Positions 18,801 through 26,629 of a stretch of 64,000 nt of DNA are shown piece after piece. The DNA lies in NCBI RefSeq assembly GCF_020532725.1, contig NZ_JAJAVC010000006.1:310001-374000 (forward strand), read 5' to 3'. Under the pieces are notes generated by a model that ran no database searches, had not been told where the DNA came from, and saw only the letters and a list, made by a program, of their open reading frames with translations. Position numbers and translations under genes: made by a program. Numbering within the stretch: position 1 is the stretch's first letter; every line of letters begins with the position of its first letter. The DNA is from Methylobacillus arboreus (GTDB lineage: Bacteria; Pseudomonadota; Gammaproteobacteria; Burkholderiales; Methylophilaceae).

Positions 18801-21373
18801 AGGTTGCCGCCTTGGCAAGTCAGGACAGGATTGGAACCAGCCCCATAACTTTGCCCGGCGTCCAACCCACTGCAGTTCGGCGCGCCTGACGACCAGGCGG
18901 ATGGATTAACAGCTATTACGGTAAAGCCGGGATCGCTGGCAGCAATGGTGAAACTGTCGGTCACCGATACGTTCTGCGCAGGAGATGGCCCGTTGTTCCT
19001 GAAGGTCAGCACATAAGTGAAGTTGGTACCGGCCTCGCCTGTGGCCGGCGTAGATATCTTGGATACCATTTCCACATCAGCCAGCGGCACAATGGCAACA
19101 TCGACCGAAGCACTATTGTTGCCCGGGCTAAGATCCCCCTGCGTAGAGGAACGCACACTGGCGGTATTGCGCAGGTCGCTACCGCCGTTCAGGTTGCGCT
19201 CGACGGGCACAGTAAAGACCACCTGTTCGCCAGGCAGCAACGAACCACCCGACTGCGTGCAGACCAGCGCGGCATTATCCATAGTGCAATTGAAGGTAGC
19301 GCTTGATGCTGTGCTAACCATGGTGGCCGCTGCCACATTGGGCGTATCCGTCCGGTGGCCGGGAATCGGGTCGCGCACCACAATGCCTGTTGCATCTACA
19401 GTGCCGTTATTGGTCACGGTCAAGGTATAAGTCATGACCGATTCATTGGCATCAAGCGTGGAATCGCCATTGGCTGTGGTCACGGCCTTGGCCATGGCCA
19501 GGTTGACCGAGTCGGCAAGCTGGGTGATCGTGACATTCGCCCCTATCGTCTTGCGCGGATACCAGCAAGTGGCACCACCGGCACAATCCACTTCGGCAGT
19601 ATTGTTGGCAACACCGCCTACATGGCTGTCATTCACCTTGGTGATAATGCGTAAAGGGGAAGCAGTCTGTCCTGCGGCTAGCACATTGGTGTAACTACAC
19701 GAGACAGTTGCAACGCTAGCATCCAGGGAATTTCCGCCTCCAGTACCTGCAGGTGTGCAGGACCAACCATTGCTGGCGTCATAGCGCACGAAGGTTTCAT
19801 CGGCAATATTGATCGTATCGGTGACGATGATGGTATTGGCCGGAGCTGCGGACGATCCCTGGTTCTCGACCGTGATCGTATTGGTCACTTCCTGCCCGGC
19901 AGCAACCGGGTTAGGGCTGCGCGACTTGCTTACATAGAGGCCTGCCCCCTCGGGCAATACGTTCAGGTCTACTATCGAAGTGTTATTGGCCGGGTCAGGG
20001 TCAGGCAGGGCAGCGTCGTTGTTCGCAATAGTCGCCGTAATGCCAGTATAGGAATCCAGCTGGGTTGCCGCCGGGGCAGTTGCCACAATCCTGATCGTGT
20101 CCACGCGCGCTGTATTGAAACTTCCCGCATATGTACAGGTAATAACCGGCCCGGCAGGTGGTAGCGGGCATGCCCACCCAGCCTGCTCGGGTGTTGCACC
20201 GGTATAGGTGAAACCTGCAGGCAATGTGTAGGTGGCGGTTACCCCAGCAGGTGCGTTACTGGGTCCAAGGTTGGCTGGATGAAGCGTAAATGTGACAGCA
20301 TCACCCGGATGCGCAGGAGATGGGCTCGGCTCACTTTGTGTAATCGACAGGTCAGCCCCTGCACTGGCAAGCACGCTGACCGTGGTATCGTTGTTTAAAG
20401 GAAACGGATCGGCCACGGAAGATGTGATCCGTGGCGTCACAGTCACCGTTCCGCTGTCGACATTCGCCCTGGTGACAATATTGAGGCCGGAAAATGTGGC
20501 GCCATCTGCCAACGGGGAAGTGCTGGTACAAGTCACGTTCTGTCCAGAGGCAGAGCAATTGAAGCCCCCGCCCCCGCTGCCTGCTGCAACAAACGTCAAT
20601 GAATCGGGCAACGTGATGGTGACTGCAGGATTGATTGCAGCATTCGGGCCGTTGTTTATCCCGTCAATCGTCCAGGTAACATTGCCGCCCCCTACCACTG
20701 TACCTGGCGATCCAACTGCGTTGATTTGCAGATCTGCGCCATTATTGATGGTTGTATTCTGTGATTCGGTGTTATTGCTGCCATTGGATTCTGCAGTGGA
20801 GGTTGCGACAGAAGCGGAAATATTGATCGAATCACCTGTCACTGCTGTGGTCCGCAGCTTCAGGATGACAGTGGTAGTCGTGCCGCCCACTAGCGGACTA
20901 TTCAACGTACAGACAATATTGCCTCCCGCCGGCACACTGGCTGGGCAAGTACCATTGGTCATCGTTGCTTCTTGATATAGTGTCGTCGCTGGCAATGGAA
21001 CCGTCACTGTGACGTCACTGGCGGGATCGTTGCTTGGATTGCTGGCGTTATTGGCGACCACGATGGTATAGGTAATGTCACCGCCCCTGGGCGCAGGGTC
21101 AGGGGAGTCGCTGAGATTGGCGATTAGCACATCAACGTCAGCCAAGGCTGGAGCCGCAGCCACCATGGATAGCGAGAGTAGCAACGCACGTAACAAGTGC
21201 CACCCCCTTCCGTCCTGCCTTGTTTGCCGTGGCGATACCTCTACAGCCTCGCGCTCAATACTCAGCCTGGATAGCACCCGGCGCCAGAATGGCACCGCCG
21301 CTGCATTAGCATTCCCAAAATTCTTATTGATCTGCACAACATTCTCCCAAACACTCGCTCTATCTGAATGCAT
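15869..21373 (-). CDS. Giant secreted DUF11-repeat protein
   Basis: This 1834-residue protein has a long N-terminal extension, then a signal-like segment (LLRALLLSLSMVAAAPALA, about residues 61-79). It is followed by about seven DUF11/conserved-repeat modules of roughly 120-150 residues, each opening with a strand and a phrase like YTIVVANNASNP. Next come two SdrD-B-type modules (SLAGRVYSDINDNGVIDPGE near 1090 and LSGHVWIDGNHDRVFD near 1210), a carboxypeptidase-regulatory-like module, another DUF11 module, and a third SdrD-B-like one (IIGKVFDDKNANGYQDQGEP). The end has a short OmpA-related tail. These are Ig-like stalk modules of surface proteins. An alternative GTG start at 21337 has a better Shine-Dalgarno sequence (GGGAG). 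It is coupled to the OmpA-domain gene. Confidence 0.8.
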   Translation of the reverse strand: MHSDRASVWENVVQINKNFGNANAAAVPFWRRVLSRLSIEREAVEVSPRQTRQDGRGWHLLRALLLSLSMVAAAPALADVDVLIANLSDSPDPAPRGGDITYTIVVANNASNPSNDPASDVTVTVPLPATTLYQEATMTNGTCPASVPAGGNIVCTLNSPLVGGTTTTVILKLRTTAVTGDSINISASVATSTAESNGSNNTESQNTTINNGADLQINAVGSPGTVVGGGNVTWTIDGINNGPNAAINPAVTITLPDSLTFVAAGSGGGGFNCSASGQNVTCTSTSPLADGATFSGLNIVTRANVDSGTVTVTPRITSSVADPFPLNNDTTVSVLASAGADLSITQSEPSPSPAHPGDAVTFTLHPANLGPSNAPAGVTATYTLPAGFTYTGATPEQAGWACPLPPAGPVITCTYAGSFNTARVDTIRIVATAPAATQLDSYTGITATIANNDAALPDPDPANNTSIVDLNVLPEGAGLYVSKSRSPNPVAAGQEVTNTITVENQGSSAAPANTIIVTDTINIADETFVRYDASNGWSCTPAGTGGGNSLDASVATVSCSYTNVLAAGQTASPLRIITKVNDSHVGGVANNTAEVDCAGGATCWYPRKTIGANVTITQLADSVNLAMAKAVTTANGDSTLDANESVMTYTLTVTNNGTVDATGIVVRDPIPGHRTDTPNVAAATMVSTASSATFNCTMDNAALVCTQSGGSLLPGEQVVFTVPVERNLNGGSDLRNTASVRSSTQGDLSPGNNSASVDVAIVPLADVEMVSKISTPATGEAGTNFTYVLTFRNNGPSPAQNVSVTDSFTIAASDPGFTVIAVNPSAWSSGAPNCSGLDAGQSYGAGSNPVLTCQGGNLNSGEQQTVQIVVRPNWKSGQASGETWTINNTAHINTSTVENIDGTDGGNNSKAVQLTVEVASIDLLVNNIDNVDPLGYDPSNDGDNPQNDVIYTINMVNNGPSLATGLQFTYAITPPAGKTVRFLGDSASMGPPSNSICNNIGSEVTGPNTLTVTCAYSGLQANIANGETRNRYLSVRMLDAPPPTGDVYNSVARVSANENDRNSSNDQESEATSVRNDIQQNNFSLAGRVYSDINDNGVIDPGELGIGGSTITLSGTTEDGQNVCDVTPSCVVQTNADGSYIFTGLPRSNAAGYTIVQTQPAGYNDGKDQVGNLGEIGSPDHGGGGDDDRFTVLLTASATGYNFGESAPVSGTANLSGHVWIDGNHDRVFDSANASDRPQAGWLVELLRNGNLIATVTTDANGAYSFSNLSPGTGYQVRFLHPNGTVYGHARPNEQGLPYDNGQVSPANPAGASNLDGGLSGIILAAGDNITQHSLPIDPAGVVYDAVTRQPVAGAVVTIRGPAGFTPASDLVTGNASQTTGPDGIYQFLLNPSAPAGVYTLEVTSYPANYIPQPSGMIPVCNATLQVASVLLGGADPAMMQQNDGAPAVGIGPHDPAACATSSADGSFANSSGALAAAATRYYFNFTIGPDSADLINNHIPLDPIMGGIVRIVKTTPLVNVVRGDLVPYTITATSAVAISNIVITDRLPPGFKYRSGSASVNGVRIEPDVSGRDMTWINQSFAAGETKTFKLILVVGTGVGEGEYVNQAWAQNALVNTLVSNIGSATVKVTPDPTFDCSDIIGKVFDDKNANGYQDQGEPGIANVRVVTARGLLVTTDAEGRFHVTCADIPNMDRGANFVMKLDERTLPSGYRVTTENPRDVRVTRGKMVKLNFGATVHRVVRLDLNDEAFVPNGTDLQPQWHQAFADMVKQLDGRPSVLRIAYDPGGGGEKLAKKRLDSVAKAARKLWHDAHKNNKDEAAFPLIIETAVEVQP

Positions 21374-21560
21374 TGCCTTTGTGCCGTAATGGCTGCCTTT
21401 AAAGGCTGGAAGAATTTATCCCTATTTGAAACATGGATCACTGACAGTAATTCACCAAGACTCACATTGGCTCACTGCCCCAATACATCTCCGGACTGGT
21501 ACGGATGCTGGCTGCAGGCCCATAGGCCGCGTCATGATTGGAATTAAGGGAGATTTGCAC

Positions 21561-21576
21561 AGCAGCACGTGCTGCT
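21561..21576. promoter_or_regulatory. Perfect 16-bp palindrome in the DUF11 operon leader
   Basis: AGCAGCACGTGCTGCT is a perfect inverted repeat about 190 bases upstream of the DUF11 gene start, with wider partial symmetry (GCAC before it, GTGC after it). No run of T follows on either strand, so it is not a usual terminator. It may be a regulator site; the partner is unknown. The remaining bases of this 295-base spacer hold the candidate EpsA box at 21604 and nothing else recognised. Confidence 0.4.
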
Positions 21577-21603
21577 GAGTGCATCACACAAAATGTGAGT
21601 GGC

Positions 21604-21619
21604 TAGTACGGATGGACTA
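21604..21619. promoter_or_regulatory. Candidate EpsA box upstream of the DUF11 operon
   Basis: TAGTAC-GGAT-GGACTA matches the proposed TAGTCC-N4-GGACTA palindrome with one changed base. It lies 231 bases upstream of the DUF11 start, farther than at the PEP-CTERM genes, and 50 bases past the stop of the response regulator gene. No clear core promoter was recognised between it and the gene. Confidence 0.45.
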
Positions 21620-21668
21620 TTGGGAAAGGAGAGGAAGGAACTAATGCGACAGAGACTTGAGTAAGGCG

Positions 21669-22424
21669 TTACGCAAAAACACAATCAGCCGTGAAAGAAA
21701 AACCAAATCCAGGCAAGGCCTTGATCGGCAATAGCTCACCGGTAATGGCTTTGCCTTTGCGACGCAAGCGGGAGATCATGACTTCAACACGGTGGAAATC
21801 GAAGTCGTCAATATCGCCACCAAAGGCGTGAATAATATGCGCTTTGGGTACCGGCTGGCCGCACTTCTCTACCAGCCGACTGAGGAAAGCATATTCTTTA
21901 GGCGTTAATGGGATCGAAATACCCTCTGGCGACATCAGCGTCCAGTGGACTTTAGAGAGCTTCCAGCTTGAACTTTCAGGAGATGAAGGGTGAGGCTGTT
22001 GCGCTTGCCGCTCCGCGCCTCTTGATTCAAGGCGGCGGGCCAAGGAATGTAGAACAGAGACCAGCTCCTTGAGATCAACCGGCTTGACCATGTAGGCATC
22101 GGCACCATCATTCAATCCCTGCACGCGGTCATCGAGGCTGCCACGCGCAGTCAACATGACAATGCCCATGTTTCCAGAACTGCGTAAATGCCTGAGGATT
22201 GAAAAACCATCTTCGCCAGGCAAGCTGATATCGAGGATGACAATGTCATATTTCTTGTTGACTAGCTCGCGATAAAGCGCGGAGGCATCCGCCACCCCCG
22301 TAGCCTCAATACCAAGGGAGCGCAATCCCAATTCCGTTTCTTCACGGAGATCAAGATCATCCTCGACGATAATCACGCGTAAATGGCTAGAGTTATTCAA
22401 TTGCGTATAAAATCCATCAACCAT
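21669..22424 (-). CDS. Response regulator, OmpR/PhoB type
   Basis: This 251-residue protein has a receiver domain (residues 15-130) with the acidic pair ED at 21-22, phosphoacceptor D65 in IVILDISLPGEDG, T92 and K114. A linker follows, and then a C-terminal winged-helix DNA-binding domain (about 150-245; LTPKEYAFLSRLVEKCGQPV). It is a cytoplasmic transcription factor, likely paired with the kinase encoded divergently. The two start codons are only 28 bases apart. Neighbouring targets could be the DUF11/OmpA operon or the PEP-CTERM genes, but no evidence links them directly. Confidence 0.93.
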   Translation of the reverse strand: MVDGFYTQLNNSSHLRVIIVEDDLDLREETELGLRSLGIEATGVADASALYRELVNKKYDIVILDISLPGEDGFSILRHLRSSGNMGIVMLTARGSLDDRVQGLNDGADAYMVKPVDLKELVSVLHSLARRLESRGAERQAQQPHPSSPESSSWKLSKVHWTLMSPEGISIPLTPKEYAFLSRLVEKCGQPVPKAHIIHAFGGDIDDFDFHRVEVMISRLRRKGKAITGELLPIKALPGFGFSFTADCVFA

Positions 22425-22452
22425 TTCATTTGCAACCTGGGCATTCTATCTC

Positions 22453-24516
22453 TTGTTCAACCTGTTATTAAGCCTCTTTTCCATCCTGGTACTGCTAAGC
22501 CCGCTATGCGCGCATGCTGTCCAGGTACCACATCCGATGCACCAAGGCATTGAGCTGGAAAAGATAGGGGCAGTGTCATATTTGCGTGATGCATCTGGCA
22601 AAGATACCCTTAGTGACATTATTGCCAAAGACAAGCGTGGTGCCTTTATTCCCTTACCACCTGATTGGGTGGCAGGTTACACCAAAGATACCATTTGGTT
22701 CAAATTCACTCTGGAATTTCCCGCGGTAACCAACAATAAATATTGGCTGGAAATTTCCCCTGCCATTCTTGACAATATTGTGTTGTATATCCCCGGAGCC
22801 GACAACAGTTACAGCAGCATGCAACTTGGCGATCACCAGCCTGTGCAGGCCCGGCCCATCATGCATCGCAATTTCATATTTCCGTTACCTCCCGAACTGA
22901 GCGGCACTGCACAAACCTATTATGTACGCATCCAATCCACAAGCGTCATCAATTTGCACGCCACATTATGGCAACCACACATTTTTATCAGCGATCATAG
23001 TCGCCCTGACGCACTAACGGGCGCATATTATGGCGTGCGCCTGTTCCTGGCATTTTTCGCCTCTATTTTATGGATATGGCTACGTAATAAGATATTTCTT
23101 TTATATGCACTTTATCAATGTGTCGCCTGCATAACACAAGCCTATCTTGCTGGCACCGCGCAAATCTCTTTGCCGCTTGCACCATTAACATCCGATGCCA
23201 TCCAGAAATCGACAAATTTCTTGCTCATGGCGACCGTGCTCATTTTTTATGCCACCCTTTTTCAACTCGACAAGCATCTCCCCAGATTATTCCGCCTGAT
23301 TCAAGGAATAGTCAGCCTTGAATTTGTACTATTTATCGGTATCAGTACCAGCCTGCTCGCGTTCAGTGGTCCCGTAACCAATCTATTACTTTTGCTCAAC
23401 ATCAGCATCCTGCTTTATGCCAGCGTCTGGCTTTTGTATCGCCAGCACTTCGACAGAGTTTTATATATCTTGGCATTTTGGCTAGGTTTTGGCTTATATG
23501 TGTTAATTCTGCTACATAACCTCGGCATACCAATAGGCCCCTCCATCACCATGATGGACATGCCAATTTTCCTGCCGCTGGTTTCACTGACGCTGGTCAC
23601 GCTCGGACTAGTGGATATCGCCAAGAAGGAAGCCGAAAAAAAACTGCAAGCCAAAGAACTGGCACTGGAGCTCTCTGAGGAAAGCAAGCGTATCCTTGAT
23701 CAACGTGTGCGGGAACGGACGCATCAACTCGCGTTGAGCAACACACAACTGAACCAGGAAATTGCAGAACGGCAAGCATTGCACGTCATGCTGGAAGACT
23801 CGCTGGTGAAACAAAAAGAGCTCATGCAGGCCCAGCGCGAATTCTTTGCCATGGCCTCCCATGAGTTCCGCACCCCGCTTGCGATCATAGACACCACATC
23901 GCAACGTCTGTCATTGCTTCAGTCTCAACCCAACCTGGATACCAGTGCAATGCTCACTCCTGCACTACGCAAGATACGTCGGGCAACACAGCGCATGAGC
24001 CGGATGATCGATAATTTTCTGAGCATGGACAGACTCGATGCCATCAACGCAAGCCATGGTTTCAGCCAAAAGTTACTGGATCTGCGCCAAGTGGTACAAA
24101 CTACTGTTGAGCATTATCAGGATTTTAGCTATCGAAATATTGTCATGGAGTTAAGTCCTACAGCAGCCAATGTTTTGGGCGATCAATACCTCATCACCCT
24201 AGTCATTTCCAATCTTCTTGATAACGCCCTGAAATACTCACCGGCTGAAACTGATGTCATGATGCGGGTATTTCATGGTCAACATTATTGCCATATAGAA
24301 ATACAAGATTTCGGCCCTGGCATTGCCCCAGAATTACAAGAGAGAATTTTTGAGAAATACATGAGAATCGAAGGAAACATGACTGTTCATGGCACCGGCC
24401 TTGGCCTGCATGTAGCACGCAGGATCGCAGAAGGGCACGGAGGCCAACTGATCGTTCGCAGCGAACCAGGCCAGGGAACTTGTTTCCGTCTCACATTGCC
24501 ACGACATAACCTCTAG
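22453..24516 (+). CDS. Sensor histidine kinase with 7TMR-DISM input
   Basis: This 687-residue membrane kinase begins with a signal-like segment, then a periplasmic 7TMR-DISMED2-type sugar-binding-like domain (about 30-170), seven membrane helices (about 185-395), a coiled coil (about 395-455), and a HisKA domain with the phosphorylated H470 in ASHEFRTPLAIID. The HATPase domain follows, with NLLDNALKYS near 587, G1 box DFGPGIAP and G2 GTGLGLHVARR. The start is a TTG at 22453, as no in-frame ATG fits upstream. DISM kinases are thought to sense extracellular carbohydrates or related ligands. The divergent response regulator is its probable partner. Confidence 0.92.
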   Translation: MFNLLLSLFSILVLLSPLCAHAVQVPHPMHQGIELEKIGAVSYLRDASGKDTLSDIIAKDKRGAFIPLPPDWVAGYTKDTIWFKFTLEFPAVTNNKYWLEISPAILDNIVLYIPGADNSYSSMQLGDHQPVQARPIMHRNFIFPLPPELSGTAQTYYVRIQSTSVINLHATLWQPHIFISDHSRPDALTGAYYGVRLFLAFFASILWIWLRNKIFLLYALYQCVACITQAYLAGTAQISLPLAPLTSDAIQKSTNFLLMATVLIFYATLFQLDKHLPRLFRLIQGIVSLEFVLFIGISTSLLAFSGPVTNLLLLLNISILLYASVWLLYRQHFDRVLYILAFWLGFGLYVLILLHNLGIPIGPSITMMDMPIFLPLVSLTLVTLGLVDIAKKEAEKKLQAKELALELSEESKRILDQRVRERTHQLALSNTQLNQEIAERQALHVMLEDSLVKQKELMQAQREFFAMASHEFRTPLAIIDTTSQRLSLLQSQPNLDTSAMLTPALRKIRRATQRMSRMIDNFLSMDRLDAINASHGFSQKLLDLRQVVQTTVEHYQDFSYRNIVMELSPTAANVLGDQYLITLVISNLLDNALKYSPAETDVMMRVFHGQHYCHIEIQDFGPGIAPELQERIFEKYMRIEGNMTVHGTGLGLHVARRIAEGHGGQLIVRSEPGQGTCFRLTLPRHNL

Positions 24517-24580
24517 ACAAGGTAAGTTATGATCATTTATATCTTTTACAAATATGCTCTTAAGGGGCTCTTAAATAAAA

Positions 24581-24605
24581 AAACGGCGCTCAAAGAGCGC
24601 CGTTT
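24581..24605. terminator. Bidirectional rho-independent terminator
   Basis: A perfect 11-bp stem (AAACGGCGCTC, loop AAA, GAGCGCCGTTT) is flanked by A and T runs. It lies between the convergent kinase gene and first PEP-CTERM gene and can stop transcription from both sides. Confidence 0.9.
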
Positions 24606-24633
24606 TTCATTACAACTTTAAGTACTTACTGAT

Positions 24634-25137
24634 TTACAGCTTGTTCCTGCGACGACGTGCAACTGCACCCAAAGCAGCAAAACCAATCATCAGCATTGCA
24701 ACGCTGCTTGGCTCTGGTACGGCAGCAACGTTGATCGCGCCGCTGTAGATGCCACCAGCAACACCGCTGCTGGTACCAGCCACAGTGATGTAATAGTCAC
24801 CAGCTGCAAGGCTGTTGAAGGTGAACTCACCACCAGCCACAGAACCAGCCAACCATGTATCAGCAGAGCTATACAGGTTGAAAGTCAGGCTGCTGAAATC
24901 CAGCACACTGATACCACCGTTGCTCAATGGCAGTTGGCTCAAAGAGAAAATACCGCTGCTGACATCAGCAAGGCTGAAAGTATAGTCAGTGCTGAAAGTG
25001 GTATTAGCGGCTACAGTACCAGTGTAAGTATTGATACCAGCATTGAGTTCACCAAGGTCTACTACATCTGCTGCATATACGCTAGAAGCTGCAACTAAGA
25101 ACGCTGCAGGAACCAGTACGTTTTTGAGAATATTCAT
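24634..25137 (-). CDS. FxDxF-type PEP-CTERM protein (copy 1)
   Basis: This 167-residue exported protein has a signal peptide (to about residue 22, SVYA-AD), the FxDxF-type motif FSTDYTFSL near 48-56, and a C-terminal sorting tail of VPEPSS, a membrane helix (VAMLMIGFAALGAVA) and RRRR. PEP-CTERM tails are cut by an exosortase; the proteins are usually found with exopolysaccharide production. No exosortase is in the window. The C-terminal 30 residues are almost the same as those of the next two genes, which points to local duplication. A TATAAT at about 25186-25191 could serve as -10. No full EpsA box is seen upstream, only an AAGTTCTTTG half-site on the minus strand (25210-25219). Confidence 0.9.
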   Translation of the reverse strand: MNILKNVLVPAAFLVAASSVYAADVVDLGELNAGINTYTGTVAANTTFSTDYTFSLADVSSGIFSLSQLPLSNGGISVLDFSSLTFNLYSSADTWLAGSVAGGEFTFNSLAAGDYYITVAGTSSGVAGGIYSGAINVAAVPEPSSVAMLMIGFAALGAVARRRRNKL

Positions 25138-25261
25138 ACAAACTCCTTTTTCTGATTAATGTTGATGATATTCCCCCCATTGAGAATTATACATGAACAG
25201 CTCAAACATCAAAGAACTTATAGTTATTCTTATATAAGTGATATAACTGATTTATAAAAGA

Positions 25262-25286
25262 AAAACGGCGCCAACGGCGCCGTTTT
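25262..25286 (-). terminator. Rho-independent terminator of PEP-CTERM copy 2
   Basis: An 11-bp perfect stem (AAAACGGCGCC, loop AAC, GGCGCCGTTTT) lies just downstream of the gene ending at 25322. The minus-strand T run comes from the A-rich stretch on its left. Confidence 0.85.
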
Positions 25287-25321
25287 CAATATCAGAAATA
25301 ATAACTAACTGATATCAGGAA

Positions 25322-25819
25322 TTACAGAGTCTTGCGACGACGTGCAACAGCACCCAGAGCAGCAAAACCAATCAGCAACATTGCAACGCTGCTTGGTTCT
25401 GGTACTGGAGTGATAGAGAATGCATAAGAACCGCCTGAAGAGCCGCTAGTCACACCAGAAATTTGGACATAATAACTACCAACATCCAAAGAGTTCAGGC
25501 TAAATGCAACTTCTTCAGAAGTAGGAATAGACACAGTATACAACTCTGTGGCCGCACCGCCATAAACACCAGAATAAACAGTGAAATCAAGGCTAGAGAA
25601 ATTATAAAAACTTGAAAGAACAATCTTTGCAATCGAAAAATCAGCTGCGGGAGCAGTCAATTCGAATGTATAAAAATCATCGAATGTTGTATTTTTCGGA
25701 ACAAGCACAATGTTGTCATATGACTCTGTCAAAGGACCAATATCGGTAACAGCAGCATTTGCACTGGAAGCCACAGCTATGAACGCTATGGAAGCCAGAA
25801 AAGTTTTGATAAACTTCAT
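25322..25819 (-). CDS. FxDxF-type PEP-CTERM protein (copy 2)
   Basis: This 165-residue protein is a paralogue of its two neighbours: signal peptide ending ANA-AV near residue 23, the motif FDDFYTFEL at about 45-53, and a C-terminal VPEPSS tail with helix VAMLLIGFAALGAVA and RRRK. The mature part is diverged in sequence but keeps the same order of strands and GSYYVQISGVTSG near 115. It has its own promoter, an upstream palindrome and a terminator, so it is a single-gene unit. The molecular role is unknown; a matrix-associated surface protein is likely. Confidence 0.9.
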   Translation of the reverse strand: MKFIKTFLASIAFIAVASSANAAVTDIGPLTESYDNIVLVPKNTTFDDFYTFELTAPAADFSIAKIVLSSFYNFSSLDFTVYSGVYGGAATELYTVSIPTSEEVAFSLNSLDVGSYYVQISGVTSGSSGGSYAFSITPVPEPSSVAMLLIGFAALGAVARRRKTL

Positions 25820-25874
25820 GGTAAATCCCCTATTTAATGGTTAAAAGAGAAATTTTTGTTCTACAGCTAGCTAC

Positions 25875-25880
25875 ATTATA
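25875..25880 (-). promoter_or_regulatory. -10 element of PEP-CTERM copy 2
   Basis: A perfect TATAAT on the minus strand, with a weak -35 (AAGACA) 17 bases upstream that directly adjoins the palindrome at 25903-25918. Transcription would begin near 25868, leaving a leader of about 50 bases. Confidence 0.6.
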
Positions 25881-25902
25881 ACCAGCCAAATTTTTTTGTC
25901 TT

Positions 25903-25918
25903 GAGTCCGAATGGACTA
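25903..25918. promoter_or_regulatory. Candidate EpsA box of PEP-CTERM copy 2
   Basis: GAGTCC-GAAT-GGACTA matches the proposed palindrome with one change. Its centre lies about 42-43 bases upstream of the predicted start of transcription, the classical place for an activator that touches RNA polymerase at the -35 region. Confidence 0.6.
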
Positions 25919-25973
25919 ATCCAGCATGTTTTTTGCAATAAGCTTATAAAAACCAATAGCTATGTAAAATAAA

Positions 25974-25998
25974 AAACGGCACCTTGAAGGTGCCGTTT
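25974..25998 (-). terminator. Rho-independent terminator of PEP-CTERM copy 3
   Basis: An 11-bp perfect stem (AAACGGCACCT, loop TGA, AGGTGCCGTTT) follows the gene ending at 26020, with A-rich sequence to its left giving the minus-strand T run. Confidence 0.85.
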
Positions 25999-26019
25999 CC
26001 AGATTCATCAAATACTGAA

Positions 26020-26517
26020 TTACAGGCTCTTGCGGCGACGTGCGACAGCACCCAGAGCGGCAATACCAACCAGCAACATTGCTACGCTGCTTGGCTCTGG
26101 CACAGCAGCGATAGAAACGCCTACGCCATATCGACCAGCATTCTCATTAATACCAGATGCGACACCAGTGATCTGCAACACATAAGTGCCTGCAGAAAGC
26201 AATGGAACTGTGAAATTGAGGCCGGAATCAATCACATTGCTTTCAATATCGAGAAGAGAGACTGTCAAGTTGTCGATGAACTCGAACTGCTTCTTGCCAA
26301 CGACGACGTTCAATACACCAGCGCCGAAATCAGCCACGACATCTTCGCTGATTGTGAAAGTAATGGTGTCGGTGAAATTGCCCGCGGCAACGGTATATAC
26401 CTGATAAGAGTCAGCGTCGTCTACACTCAACACACCCCAATCGTACGATGCTGCATTTGCACTGGAAGCCGCAGCTATAAGCGCTACGGAAGCCAGCAAG
26501 GTCTTGATGAACTTCAT
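26020..26517 (-). CDS. FxDxF-type PEP-CTERM protein (copy 3)
   Basis: This 165-residue protein is the third paralogue, with a signal peptide (LLASVALIAAASSANA), the motif FTDTITFTI near residues 48-56, and the C-terminal VPEPSS, helix VAMLLVGIAALGAVA and RRRK tail. The signal peptides of copies 2 and 3 are nearly the same (MKFIKT at the start of both), so these two are the closest pair. It has its own TATAAT (26579-26584) and an upstream palindrome. Function unknown beyond exosortase-type surface processing. Confidence 0.9.
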   Translation of the reverse strand: MKFIKTLLASVALIAAASSANAASYDWGVLSVDDADSYQVYTVAAGNFTDTITFTISEDVVADFGAGVLNVVVGKKQFEFIDNLTVSLLDIESNVIDSGLNFTVPLLSAGTYVLQITGVASGINENAGRYGVGVSIAAVPEPSSVAMLLVGIAALGAVARRRKSL

Positions 26518-26578
26518 GAAAATCCCCTAAAAATGGAAATGAAAGACAATAGTTAGTTATTACTTTGAAACTAGTGCC

Positions 26579-26584
26579 CATTAT
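26579..26584 (-). promoter_or_regulatory. -10 element of PEP-CTERM copy 3
   Basis: A perfect TATAAT on the minus strand. The spacer before it (TTGGCT.. followed by TTATAATG) resembles that of copy 2. The -35 region is poor and falls inside the hairpin at 26601-26625. Confidence 0.55.
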
Positions 26585-26600
26585 AAATGAGCCAATCCTC

Positions 26601-26625
26601 AAAAGCACTGAAACGCAGTGCTTTT
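26601..26625 (-). terminator. Terminator hairpin of the 109-residue PEP-CTERM gene
   Basis: A perfect 10-bp stem (AAAAGCACTG, loop AAACG, CAGTGCTTTT) lies 38 bases after the gene ending at 26663. It also occupies the -35 region of the next PEP-CTERM promoter, so terminator and promoter overlap. Confidence 0.7.
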
Positions 26626-26629
26626 AGAG

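Noticed and set aside
15854-18889. Several long plus-strand frames opposite the DUF11 gene
   Set aside because: They are antisense shadows with no signal, motif or spacing that would mark genes.
15869-21373. DUF11 modules as a DNA repeat array
   Set aside because: The modules repeat at the protein fold level only; no near-identical DNA units of useful length were seen.
25185-25225. EpsA box before the first FxDxF PEP-CTERM gene
   Set aside because: Only one half-site (AAGTTCTTTG) is present; the second half does not match, so it was not listed as a site.
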